From assembly GCA_963802415.1 (NCBI GenBank), contig CAWDIH010000002.1, positions 434,001 through 498,000 on the forward strand: a stretch of 64,000 nt of DNA, given 5' to 3'. This DNA is from DATAES01 sp963802415 (GTDB taxonomy: Bacteria; Actinomycetota; Acidimicrobiia; Acidimicrobiales; JACDCH01). Of the stretch, positions 42,588 to 50,196 are shown in pieces. Numbering within the stretch: the stretch's first letter is position 1; every line of letters begins with the position of its first letter. The notes below the pieces were generated by a model. The model saw only the letters and a list, made by a program, of their open reading frames with translations, made no database searches and was not told the origin of the DNA. The position numbers and the translations under genes are program-made.

Positions 42588-43439
42588 ATGATCCGCAACT
42601 TGGCGTACATCGGCTTCTGCTCGCCCCACGCGGAGGAGTGGCGCCGGTTCGGCCCCGAGGTTCTCGGCGCTCAGCTTGCCTCCGACGGTCCTGACGGCGC
42701 GGTGCGGTTGCGGGTCGACGACGCGACGTGGCGCATCACCATCCACCCGAGCGACCAAGACGACCTCGCCTACCTGGGCTGGGAGGTCGACGACCTCGCC
42801 GCGACGATCGCGGCCATCGAAGCCACCGGTACCGCCGTGAAGGACGACGCGTTCGTCGACCCGTTCGGATTCCGGCACGAGCTCGTCACCGCCATCGAGC
42901 ATGGTCCGCCGTTCGCGCCTGGACGCCCGATGTCCGGCTTCGTCACCGGCAAGCAGGGACTCGGCCACGTCGTGCTCATCGTCCCGGACCTCGACGCAGC
43001 CGAGGCTTTCTACACCGACGTGCTCGGGTTCCGGCCGTCCGACTCCATCGAGTCCGGGCTGAGCTTGCGGTTCCTCCACTGCGCGGGCCACGCTGCGCGC
43101 CACCACACCGTCGCATTGGCATCGGTGCCGGGGATGGTCGGGATCCATCACCTCATGCTCGAGGTGAAGACCCTCGACGATGTCGGTACCGCCCTCGACG
43201 TCGTCAACGCGCGGCACCTCCGGCTCGCGATGACGCTGGGCCGCCACACCAACGACCTGATGACGTCGTTCTACGTGCGCACGCCGTCCGGCTTCGAGAT
43301 CGAGTACGGCACCGGTGGTCTCGTGGTCGACGATGACACGTGGGAGGTCGGCGTCCACGACGCGCAGAGCATCTGGGGTCACAAGCCACCCGCCGAGCCC
43401 ATGTACCCGGGCATCCTTCATTCCTTCGCCGAAACGTGA
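42588..43439 (+). CDS. extradiol ring-cleavage dioxygenase (BphC-like, VOC fold)
   Basis: A 283-residue two-domain VOC protein of the 2,3-dihydroxybiphenyl 1,2-dioxygenase type. The C-terminal domain holds the iron ligands: His in KQGLGHVVLIV near 128, His in GIHHLMLEV near 188, and Glu in GFEIEYGTGG near 240. It opens catecholic rings meta. TTTTGGAG precedes ATG 42588. First gene of an operon with F420-type oxidoreductase, flavin oxygenase, amidohydrolase and hydrolase. Confidence 0.92.
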   Translation: MIRNLAYIGFCSPHAEEWRRFGPEVLGAQLASDGPDGAVRLRVDDATWRITIHPSDQDDLAYLGWEVDDLAATIAAIEATGTAVKDDAFVDPFGFRHELVTAIEHGPPFAPGRPMSGFVTGKQGLGHVVLIVPDLDAAEAFYTDVLGFRPSDSIESGLSLRFLHCAGHAARHHTVALASVPGMVGIHHLMLEVKTLDDVGTALDVVNARHLRLAMTLGRHTNDLMTSFYVRTPSGFEIEYGTGGLVVDDDTWEVGVHDAQSIWGHKPPAEPMYPGILHSFAET

Positions 43440-43498
43440 GCGCGGCGCCGCGCGGAGGTCAGGTGCGCACGTGAACGCCGACGTCTAGGAGCATCAGC

Positions 43499-44347
43499 AT
43501 GCGTATCCATCGCAACGGTGGCGGCAACCACCACACGATCGAGTCGGTCCGCGCCGTCGCGCGCGAGGCGGTGGACGACGGTCTTGCGGGCCTCTGGCTC
43601 TCGCAGGTGTTCGCACTCGACAGCCTCACCGCGCTCGCCATCGTCGCCGCTGATGCGCCCGGCATCGAGCTCGGCACGTCGGTCGTGCCGATCTACGGGC
43701 GCCACCCGATCGTGCTCGCGATGCACACGCTGACCGTGCAGGAAGCGACGGGCGGTCGTCTCGTGCTGGGTGTCGGGCCGTCGCACCAGGTCGTCGTCGA
43801 GATGCTGTTCGGCGAGTCGTACGCCACGCCGTACTCGGACACGGCTGCCTACCTCGAAGCGCTGGGGCCGCTGCTGCGGAACGAGGGCGCCGTACAGATC
43901 GACGCGCCGCCGCCACCGGTGCTCGTCGCCGCACTCGGACCGCGCATGCTGCGGCTCGCGGCAGCAAAGGCCGACGGCGTCGCGCTCTGGATGACGGGAC
44001 CGAGGACGATCGCCGGGCGCGTTCAGCCGATTGTCGACGGCAAGCGCATCCTCGCCGGCATCAGCGTGTGCGTCACCGACGACGTCGACGCCGCACGAGC
44101 GCGAGCCGCTGCCGAACAGAAGGTCTACGGCACGTTGCCTGCGTACCAGGCGGTTCTAGCGGCCGAAGGCGTGGCCGCGCCGGAAGACCTGCTGATCGCC
44201 GGCACCGAAGAAGTCGTCGTCGACGGCATCGTCGCCTACGCGCGGGCGGGCGTCACCGACGTGCGCGTCTCGATCATCAGCGGGAACGACGACGAGCACG
44301 GCCGAACCCGCGCCTTGCTCGCCGCGCTGCAAATGGAGCACGCATGA
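43499..44347 (+). CDS. LLM-class F420-dependent oxidoreductase
   Basis: A 282-residue luciferase-fold protein: EAVDDGLAGLWLSQVFALDSLTALAIVAADAPGIELGTSVVPIYGRHPIVLAMHTLTVQEATGGRLVLGVG is the family core (residues 25-100), with LVAALGPRMLRLAAAKADGVALWMTGP later. Cofactor F420 is probable. It overlaps the next gene by ATGA at 44344-44347. In this operon it may hydrogenate or dehydrogenate a ring intermediate. Confidence 0.9.
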   Translation: MRIHRNGGGNHHTIESVRAVAREAVDDGLAGLWLSQVFALDSLTALAIVAADAPGIELGTSVVPIYGRHPIVLAMHTLTVQEATGGRLVLGVGPSHQVVVEMLFGESYATPYSDTAAYLEALGPLLRNEGAVQIDAPPPPVLVAALGPRMLRLAAAKADGVALWMTGPRTIAGRVQPIVDGKRILAGISVCVTDDVDAARARAAAEQKVYGTLPAYQAVLAAEGVAAPEDLLIAGTEEVVVDGIVAYARAGVTDVRVSIISGNDDEHGRTRALLAALQMEHA

Positions 44348-45495
44348 CCCTCGTCACGATCGCCCAGCGGCTCGCACCCGAACTCGCTGCCGCACGCGCC
44401 GAGGGCGAGGACCAGCGGCGTCTGCCCGATGCCGTCTGGAAGGCGATGCTCGAGTCGGGCATCCTGCGGTCGTTGCAGCCCGCACGGTGGGGCGGTGGCG
44501 AGGTCCACATCATCGAGTTCGTCGATGCTGTCATGGAGCTCTCGCGGGTGGACCCTTCTGCGGGATGGGTGGCCGGCGTGATCGGCGTGCACCCGTGGCA
44601 GCTCGCCCTCTTCGACGAGCGCGCCCAAGAGGCGATGTGGGCCGACGATCCGTCGACGATGCACAGCTCGTCGTACTACCCGACCGGGTCCGCCCAGAAG
44701 GTCGACGGCGGCTACCTCGTGTGGGGTCGGTGGTCATTCTCGTCCGGCTGCGACCACTGCTGCGGCGTCAACCTCGGCGCCGTCGTCCGTGCCGGCGACG
44801 TGCCCGATTTCCGCTCCTTCCTGCTCCTACCCCACCAGTACCGGATCGAGGACAACTGGCACGTCGCCGGCCTCAAGGCGACGGGCAGCAACGACATCGT
44901 CGTCGAGGAGACGTTCGTCCCCGACCACATGACGCAGTCGCACCTCGACTACGCGATGGGCGCCAACCTGCCGGGTCAGGACCGCAACGAAGGCATCCTC
45001 TACCGGCTTCCGCAGTCGGTCGTGTTCAACATGGCGCTCGCGGCCTCGATCCTCGGCTCGGCTCGCGGGTTCATCGACGCCTGGATCGATCACTCGAAGG
45101 ACCGAGTGCTGACCGGCGGCGGGCGAGTCGCGGACGAGCCACTGAGCCAGCGTCGCCTCGCCGACGCGCTCTGGGACCTCGACGCCGCCATCACCGTGCT
45201 GCGCACGGACGCGCAGACGATGTGGGACATGGCCACCGAACGCGAGACGCCCAGCACGGGCCAGCGCGCTCGCCTGCGATGGAACATGAACCGCGGCTGC
45301 GAGCGCGTCGCCGACGCCTGCGTCGGGCTGTACCGGGCTGCATCCGGCCGTACCGCGTTCGTCGACCACCCGCTCCACGCCCGGTTCCAGGACCTGCAGA
45401 CCGGCCTTGGCCACGCCTTCCTCGTCCCCGACCCTCTTGCCAAGGCCGTCGGCGGTGAATTGCTCGGCACCACCAAACCCGAGTTCGTCCTCTGA
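44344..45495 (+). CDS. acyl-CoA dehydrogenase-fold flavin monooxygenase (HsaA-like)
   Basis: A 383-residue group D flavin-dependent monooxygenase: LPDAVWKAMLESGILRSLQPARWGGGEVHIIEFVDAVMELSRVDPSAGWVAGVIGVHPWQLALF, the substrate region WSFSSGCDHCCGVNLG, and WHVAGLKATGSNDIVVEETFVPD. HsaA hydroxylates a phenol to a catechol for extradiol cleavage in steroid degradation; the neighbour at 42588 could take that catechol. A flavin reductase partner is not adjacent. Related to but distinct from the gene at 50197. Confidence 0.9.
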   Translation: MTLVTIAQRLAPELAAARAEGEDQRRLPDAVWKAMLESGILRSLQPARWGGGEVHIIEFVDAVMELSRVDPSAGWVAGVIGVHPWQLALFDERAQEAMWADDPSTMHSSSYYPTGSAQKVDGGYLVWGRWSFSSGCDHCCGVNLGAVVRAGDVPDFRSFLLLPHQYRIEDNWHVAGLKATGSNDIVVEETFVPDHMTQSHLDYAMGANLPGQDRNEGILYRLPQSVVFNMALAASILGSARGFIDAWIDHSKDRVLTGGGRVADEPLSQRRLADALWDLDAAITVLRTDAQTMWDMATERETPSTGQRARLRWNMNRGCERVADACVGLYRAASGRTAFVDHPLHARFQDLQTGLGHAFLVPDPLAKAVGGELLGTTKPEFVL

Positions 45496-45500
45496 CAACC

Positions 45501-46421
45501 GTGGGTCGTATCGACACGCACAGCCACGTCGTCCCGCCGGACTACGCGCACTGGCTGCGCGGCAAGGGTGTCGCCGCCGGTGGGCTGCCGATCCCCGCGT
45601 GGGACCCGGAAGCCACGCTGTTCGTGATGGACCGCCACGACATCGCGGCTGCCGTGCTGTCGGTGTCGACCCCCGGCGTTCACCTCGGCGACGGTGCGGA
45701 CGCGCGCGCGATGGCGCGACACGTCAACGACTACGCCGCGCAGATGACGCACGACCACCCTGACCGGTTCGGGTTCTTCGCAACCCTTCCCTTGCCCGAC
45801 GTCGACGGCGCGCTCACCGAGCTGGACCGAGCCTTCGACACGCTCGGCGCCGACGGCGTCGTCCTCCTCGCCAACCACCGAGGCATCTATCTCGGCGATC
45901 CGCGCTTCGATCCGATCTTCGACGAGCTGCAGCGCCGTGCCGCGGTCGTCTTCGTGCACCCGTCGGTGCTGCCGGGCCTCGACGCGATCGAAGGGATCCC
46001 GCCGTTCATCGCCGACTTCCTGCTCGATACGACACGAGCTGCGCTCAACCTCGGCCGCACCGGGACGCTCGACCGGAGCCCCGACGCGCGCTTCATCCTC
46101 TCCCACGCCGGCGGAATCGTCCCGTACGCCGCCTACCGCATCGCGCTCGCTGCGTCCGGCAATGGCGATGTCGCCGAGGGGCTCCGTCTGCTGCACCGGT
46201 ACTACTTCGACATCGCGCTGTCGGGAACACCGACCGCACTGCCGAGCCTGCTCGCGTTCACGACCCCTGAACACATCACGTTCGGCAGCGACTGGCCGTA
46301 CGCATCCGACCTCGTCGTCGCCGCCATGACGCGGATGTACGAGACGTTCGACCTCGACGTCGCCGCTCGACAGCAGATCGATCGCGGCACCGCCGCGACG
46401 TTGTTCCCGAGGTTCGCATGA
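45501..46421 (+). CDS. amidohydrolase-family decarboxylase/hydrolase (ACMSD-like)
   Basis: A 306-residue TIM-barrel metal enzyme starting at GTG 45501. Metal ligands: HSH in IDTHSHVVP, His in VVFVHPSVLPG near 155, and Asp in FGSDWPYASD near 265; ILSHAGG supplies a further His. The family decarboxylates or hydrates ring-cleavage products such as aminocarboxymuconate semialdehyde. It follows the flavin oxygenase by 5 bases and overlaps the next gene by ATGA. Confidence 0.9.
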   Translation: MGRIDTHSHVVPPDYAHWLRGKGVAAGGLPIPAWDPEATLFVMDRHDIAAAVLSVSTPGVHLGDGADARAMARHVNDYAAQMTHDHPDRFGFFATLPLPDVDGALTELDRAFDTLGADGVVLLANHRGIYLGDPRFDPIFDELQRRAAVVFVHPSVLPGLDAIEGIPPFIADFLLDTTRAALNLGRTGTLDRSPDARFILSHAGGIVPYAAYRIALAASGNGDVAEGLRLLHRYYFDIALSGTPTALPSLLAFTTPEHITFGSDWPYASDLVVAAMTRMYETFDLDVAARQQIDRGTAATLFPRFA

Positions 46422-47374
46422 TGGCTACGTATCGACATCGGTTCGGACCGCACAACCCAGCCGAGACCTACCTACCGCACACGTTCCCCGAGCGGCTCGT
46501 CGACCTCGGCGAGGTGCAGATGAACTACGCCACACTTGGCGACGCGTCGAAGCCCGCGCTGCTGCTGATCCCGGCACAGACCGAGTCGTGGTGGGGCTAC
46601 GAGCAATCGCTGCCGCTCCTTGCCCAACACTTCAACGCGTTTGCCGTCGATCTGCGCGGCCAAGGCCGGTCCACCCGGACACCGGGCCGTTACACGCTTG
46701 ACAACATGGGCAACGACCTCGTCCGCTTCATCGACGTCGTCATCGGCAGACCGACGTTCGTCAGTGGCCTCTCGTCCGGCGGCGTGCTGTCGGCGTGGCT
46801 GTCGGCGTACGCCAAGCCCGGGCAGGTCATCGCCGCCCACTACGAGGACCCGCCGCTGTTCGCCTCCGAGGTGCAGCCGGCGACAGGCCAAGGAGTTCGT
46901 CAAGGCATCGGCGCGGTGTTTCATCTCTGGTCCACCCACCTCGGCGACCAGTGGAACATCGGCGACTGGGACGGTGTCGTAGCCGCCGCTCCCGACATCC
47001 TGCCCGCGTGGATGCAGGCGCTGTTCTCTCCACCGGCAGAACCGCCGCAGAACCTCAAGGAGTACGACCCCGAGTGGGGGGGCGCGTTCTGGACCGGCTC
47101 GGTCGCGGCGTCCTGTGACCACGAGCGCATGCTGCGTTCGGTCAAGGTTCCGGTGCTGTTGACCCACCACTTCCGCCTTGTCGACGAGCCAACCGGGTTC
47201 CTCATGGGTGCGCTCTCGGACCTGCAAGCCAAGCGCGCGCTCGAGCTGCTGGGCGAGGCGGGTGTCGCCGTCGACTACCGGTCGTTCGAACACATGGGGC
47301 ACTCGATGCACGGCCAAGACCCGCAGCTGTTCACCGACACGCTCGTCGACTGGGCGACCTCAGTGGAGCCGTAG
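46418..47374 (+). CDS. alpha/beta hydrolase, possible meta-cleavage product hydrolase
   Basis: A 318-residue alpha/beta hydrolase: LLLIPAQTESWWGYEQSLPLLAQHFNAFAVDLRGQGRS, Ser nucleophile in SGLSSGGVLSAW, and His in FEHMGHSMHG near 290. In an operon with an extradiol dioxygenase the expected role is C-C bond hydrolysis of the ring-opened product, as by BphD; the sequence alone does not prove this. Two ATGs (46418 and 46421) are both possible starts. Confidence 0.88.
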   Translation: MMATYRHRFGPHNPAETYLPHTFPERLVDLGEVQMNYATLGDASKPALLLIPAQTESWWGYEQSLPLLAQHFNAFAVDLRGQGRSTRTPGRYTLDNMGNDLVRFIDVVIGRPTFVSGLSSGGVLSAWLSAYAKPGQVIAAHYEDPPLFASEVQPATGQGVRQGIGAVFHLWSTHLGDQWNIGDWDGVVAAAPDILPAWMQALFSPPAEPPQNLKEYDPEWGGAFWTGSVAASCDHERMLRSVKVPVLLTHHFRLVDEPTGFLMGALSDLQAKRALELLGEAGVAVDYRSFEHMGHSMHGQDPQLFTDTLVDWATSVEP

Positions 47375-47409
47375 CCGTGGTTGTCGCGTCATGCGACAGA
47401 CTGCAGGCC

Positions 47410-48546
47410 ATGTCGATGATCACGCCCTTCGAGGTTCGGATCTCCGACCACGAGGCGAACGATCTGCGTGAACGTTTGGCACGGACGCGTTGGCCCGATG
47501 CAGAGACGGTGGACGACTGGACCCAAGGTGTCCCGCTCGCCTACGTACGCGGGCTGTGCGACTACTGGGGTGAGGGCTACGACCTCGAGGCGGCGCAAGC
47601 GCGGTTCAACGCCTTTGCGCAGTACCGCACTGCGATCGACGGACTTGATATCCACTTTCTCCACGTGCGGTCGCCGCACCCGGACGCGCTCGCCCTCGTG
47701 ATCACGCACGGATGGCCCGGGTCGGTCGCCGAGTTCCACGACGTGATCGGACCGCTGACCGATCCGGTGGCGCATGGTGGAGATGCGAGTGACGCGTTCC
47801 ACGTGGTGTGCCCGTCGCTCCCCGGCTACGGGTGGAGCGGCAAACCCGCACGGCAGGGCTGGGGCATCGAACGGATCGCGGCGGCGTGGGCCGAGTTGAT
47901 GGCGCGTCTTGGTTACACCGCATACGGCGCGCAAGGCGGTGACTGGGGTGCGGGAGTCACCGTTGCGCTCGGCATGCTCGATCGCGAGCGCGTTGTCGGC
48001 ATTCATCTCAACATGGTGATCGCGCTGCCGGACCCGGAAACCATGGACGATCTCACGGATCAAGAGCGCGACGCGCTCGATGCGCTCGACTTCTACCAGA
48101 AGTGGGACTCGGGATACTCCAAGGAGCAGTCGACGCGTCCGCAGACGCTCGGATACGGCCTGGTCGATTCGCCGGCGGGACAGTGCGCCTGGATCGTCGA
48201 GAAGCTGTATGCGTGGTCGGACTGCGACGGCCATCCCGAGAATGTGTTCGGTCGCGATCGAATGCTCGACAACGTGATGGCCTATTGGCTGCCCGGCACC
48301 GGTGCGTCTTCGGCTCGGCTGTACTGGGAGAGCTTCAACCGCATGCGGATCGACAAGGTCGACATCCCGGTGGGGTGCACGCGATTCCCCAAGGAGATCT
48401 TCCGGCCGTCGCGCCGCTGGGCCGACAAGCAGTTCAGCGACATCCGCTACTGGAACGAACCCGAACACGGCGGGCACTTCGCCGCGTTCGAACGTCCCGC
48501 GATCTACGTCGACGAAGTCCGCGCCGCCTTCCGGGCGATGCGGTAA
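47410..48546 (+). CDS. epoxide hydrolase (EHN-domain type)
   Basis: A 378-residue protein. An N-terminal EHN lid domain (TPFEVRISDHEANDLRERLARTRWPDAETVDDWTQGVPLAYVRGLCDYWGEGYD) precedes the alpha/beta core: ITHGWPGSVAEF oxyanion motif, Asp nucleophile in AQGGDWGAGV near 182, Tyr in lid segments and His in EPEHGGHFAAFERP near the end. Converts epoxides to diols. It lies 35 bases after the hydrolase and probably ends the operon; the complete palindromic array follows. Confidence 0.92.
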   Translation: MSMITPFEVRISDHEANDLRERLARTRWPDAETVDDWTQGVPLAYVRGLCDYWGEGYDLEAAQARFNAFAQYRTAIDGLDIHFLHVRSPHPDALALVITHGWPGSVAEFHDVIGPLTDPVAHGGDASDAFHVVCPSLPGYGWSGKPARQGWGIERIAAAWAELMARLGYTAYGAQGGDWGAGVTVALGMLDRERVVGIHLNMVIALPDPETMDDLTDQERDALDALDFYQKWDSGYSKEQSTRPQTLGYGLVDSPAGQCAWIVEKLYAWSDCDGHPENVFGRDRMLDNVMAYWLPGTGASSARLYWESFNRMRIDKVDIPVGCTRFPKEIFRPSRRWADKQFSDIRYWNEPEHGGHFAAFERPAIYVDEVRAAFRAMR

Positions 48547-48564
48547 CGGGCGGGCGCCCGCATC

Positions 48565-48800
48565 GCGCACATTGTCGACTGAGCGACCGATTTCGGTGGC
48601 TGACCAGACACAGACGATGGATCGCTCGCGTTTGTGTCTGCTGAGCCACCGTTGTAGTGGCTGAAACGACACAGACCGGCGTGCGCGCGTCTGTGTCTGC
48701 TGAAGCACGGTTGCGGTGGCTGAAACGACACAGAGTTCGCGCGCGACGCGTCTGTGTCGCCTCAGCGACCTGTTTCCGTGGCTGAGGCGACAATGTGCGC
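48565..48800. repeat. palindromic repeat array, copy 4: complete, four units with terminal inverted repeats
   Basis: End unit 48565-48615 (51 bases), spacer 14, unit 48630-48676 (47), spacer 12, unit 48689-48735 (47), spacer 14, end unit 48750-48800 (51). The outer 13 bases GCGCACATTGTCG and CGACAATGTGCGC are exact inverse complements. The 492-base gap 48547-49038 otherwise contains only the promoter region near 48970-48997. Confidence 0.92.
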
Positions 48801-48969
48801 GCGTCGGAAGCGGTGGAACAGGGTCGTGAGCCTGCCCAACCAGTCGGTGGGATGGAGGTTCACTCGTCGATGCTCGCGGCCGCGAGAGCGGCAGCACCGC
48901 GCTCGGGCCTGTCCTGTATCCATTGCACACCATCTTCGGTCGCGCAGTTGCAGGACGGTTCGTACTCTC

Positions 48970-48997
48970 TTGCAGGCGACGCCGAGTTGTATACAGT
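48970..48997 (+). promoter_or_regulatory. promoter with GntR-like operator
   Basis: TTGCAG (48970-48975) and TACAGT (48992-48997) stand 16 bases apart and form a plausible promoter for the operon at 49039. TTGTATACAG overlaps the -10; its centre TGTATACA is a perfect palindrome (48988-48995) of the type bound by FadR/VanR-like GntR repressors. No GntR gene is present in the window. Confidence 0.5.
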
Positions 48998-49038
48998 CCG
49001 TGCGTGCTACGACCGCCTGAGCTCCCTGGCGATTAGGC

Positions 49039-49416
49039 GTGGCCTCAGTCGACACCGAGCACCGCCGGTTGTGCCACGCGCTGTTCGACGCACTCGAGCA
49101 AGGCGACATCGCCACCGTCGACGCGTGCTACGCCCCCGAGATGACCATGTGGTTCAACGTCACGAATCAGGAGTCGACCCGAGAGCAGAACCTCGAGGCG
49201 CTGGTCAAAGGCAAGCGCCTCCATCGCCGCCGCACGTACAACGACCGAATCATCAGCACGTTCGACGACGGGTTCATCGCGCAGTACACGTTGAACGTCG
49301 TCGCGCACGACGGTTCGACGGTGTCGCTGTCGGCGTGCCTCGTCGGTGAGGTCCACGATGGCAAGATCGTGAAGCTGTACGAGTATCTCGACTCGGGAAA
49401 GTTCGTGTCCCGCTGA
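49039..49416 (+). CDS. NTF2-like (SnoaL) protein, first of three in tandem
   Basis: A 125-residue NTF2-fold protein starting at GTG 49039: HALFDALEQGDIATVDACYAPEMTMWFNVTNQEST and the following RRTYNDRIISTFDDGFIAQYTLNVVAHDG. Its stop overlaps the next start by one base (TGATG). Closest to its immediate neighbour, with which it shares RRTYNDRIIxTFxDGFxxQYTLN. Possible role as isomerase, hydratase or dehydratase on a ring intermediate. Confidence 0.9.
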   Translation: MASVDTEHRRLCHALFDALEQGDIATVDACYAPEMTMWFNVTNQESTREQNLEALVKGKRLHRRRTYNDRIISTFDDGFIAQYTLNVVAHDGSTVSLSACLVGEVHDGKIVKLYEYLDSGKFVSR

Positions 49417-49808
49417 TGGATGAGTACGAGATCCGGGAGCTGTGCAACGCCTTCTTCGACGCCTACCAGGACGGTCGTGTCGATGTGCTCGACCGCCTCT
49501 ACGCCGACGACTGCATCGTGTGGCACAACGTCTTCGGACGGGAGACGACGCGCGACGAGAACTTGGCACGGTACGCCGACAGCTACAGCGGCCAGCGCAG
49601 GCGCACGTACAACGACCGCATCATCAACACCTTCCACGACGGGTTCGTGATCCAGTACACGCTGAACGGGGTGATGAACACGGGTCATAGGGGAGCGTTG
49701 TGGATCTGCATCGTCGCCACGTGCAAGGACGGGCGGATCACCCGCATCGACGAGTACATGGACTCGTCGAAGTTCGCCGAGTGGGCGGGTCGAGAGGGGG
49801 CGGAGTGA
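49416..49808 (+). CDS. NTF2-like (SnoaL) protein, second of three in tandem
   Basis: A 130-residue paralogue: LCNAFFDAYQDGRVDVLDRLYADDCIVWHNVFGRET, RRRTYNDRIINTFHDGFVIQYTLNGVM and CKDGRITRIDEYMDSSKFAEW. The active-site positions WHN and the final Tyr/Asp differ from the first copy, suggesting different substrates or a hetero-oligomer. Ends with a 4-base GTGA overlap. Confidence 0.9.
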   Translation: MDEYEIRELCNAFFDAYQDGRVDVLDRLYADDCIVWHNVFGRETTRDENLARYADSYSGQRRRTYNDRIINTFHDGFVIQYTLNGVMNTGHRGALWICIVATCKDGRITRIDEYMDSSKFAEWAGREGAE

Positions 49809-50194
49809 GGAAGGACTGGCAGACGTTCGAGCTCTGCGACCGGTTCTTCGACGCGATCGAGCAGAAAGACTACGAGCGGCTCGAATCGTGCTACGCGCCC
49901 GAGGCCGTGATCTGGCACAGCCACGACCGCCTCTACCAATCGCGCGCTGACAACCTGGCGATGTTGAAGAAGGGGATGGAGCTGCTCCCCAAGACGCGCT
50001 TCAAGGATCGCCGTGTGCGCGTCTTCGAGGGCGGCTTCGTGCAGCAGCACACGATCTACGTGACCCGGCCGGACGGGTTCGTCGGTCAAATGGAGGTCTG
50101 CTTCGTCGGCTACGTGCGCGACGGGATGATCAGTCGCGCCTACGAGTACTTCGACACCGGCCAGATCGAGAAGTTCATCGGACCGCGGAGCTGA
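49805..50194 (+). CDS. NTF2-like (SnoaL) protein, third of three in tandem
   Basis: A 129-residue paralogue starting at GTG 49805: ELCDRFFDAIEQKDYERLESCYAPEAVIWHSHDRLYQSRADNL, FKDRRVRVFEGGFVQQHTIYVTRPDG and GMISRAYEYFDTGQIEKF. The RRTYNDRI segment of the other two is replaced by FKDRRVRV. Two bases separate it from the flavin oxygenase, with which it must be co-transcribed. Confidence 0.9.
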   Translation: MRKDWQTFELCDRFFDAIEQKDYERLESCYAPEAVIWHSHDRLYQSRADNLAMLKKGMELLPKTRFKDRRVRVFEGGFVQQHTIYVTRPDGFVGQMEVCFVGYVRDGMISRAYEYFDTGQIEKFIGPRS

Positions 50195-50196
50195 CG

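Noticed and set aside
48565..48800. CRISPR-like appearance: four repeats with short spacers
   Set aside because: Repeats are near-palindromes that diverge from each other, spacers are 12-14 bases, no cas genes are nearby, and the outer ends are inverted repeats. Not a CRISPR array.
48801..49038. Plus-strand open frame reading into the first NTF2-like gene from 48795 as coding sequence
   Set aside because: Arg-rich out-of-frame text without motifs; the segment contains a promoter-like pair and operator instead.
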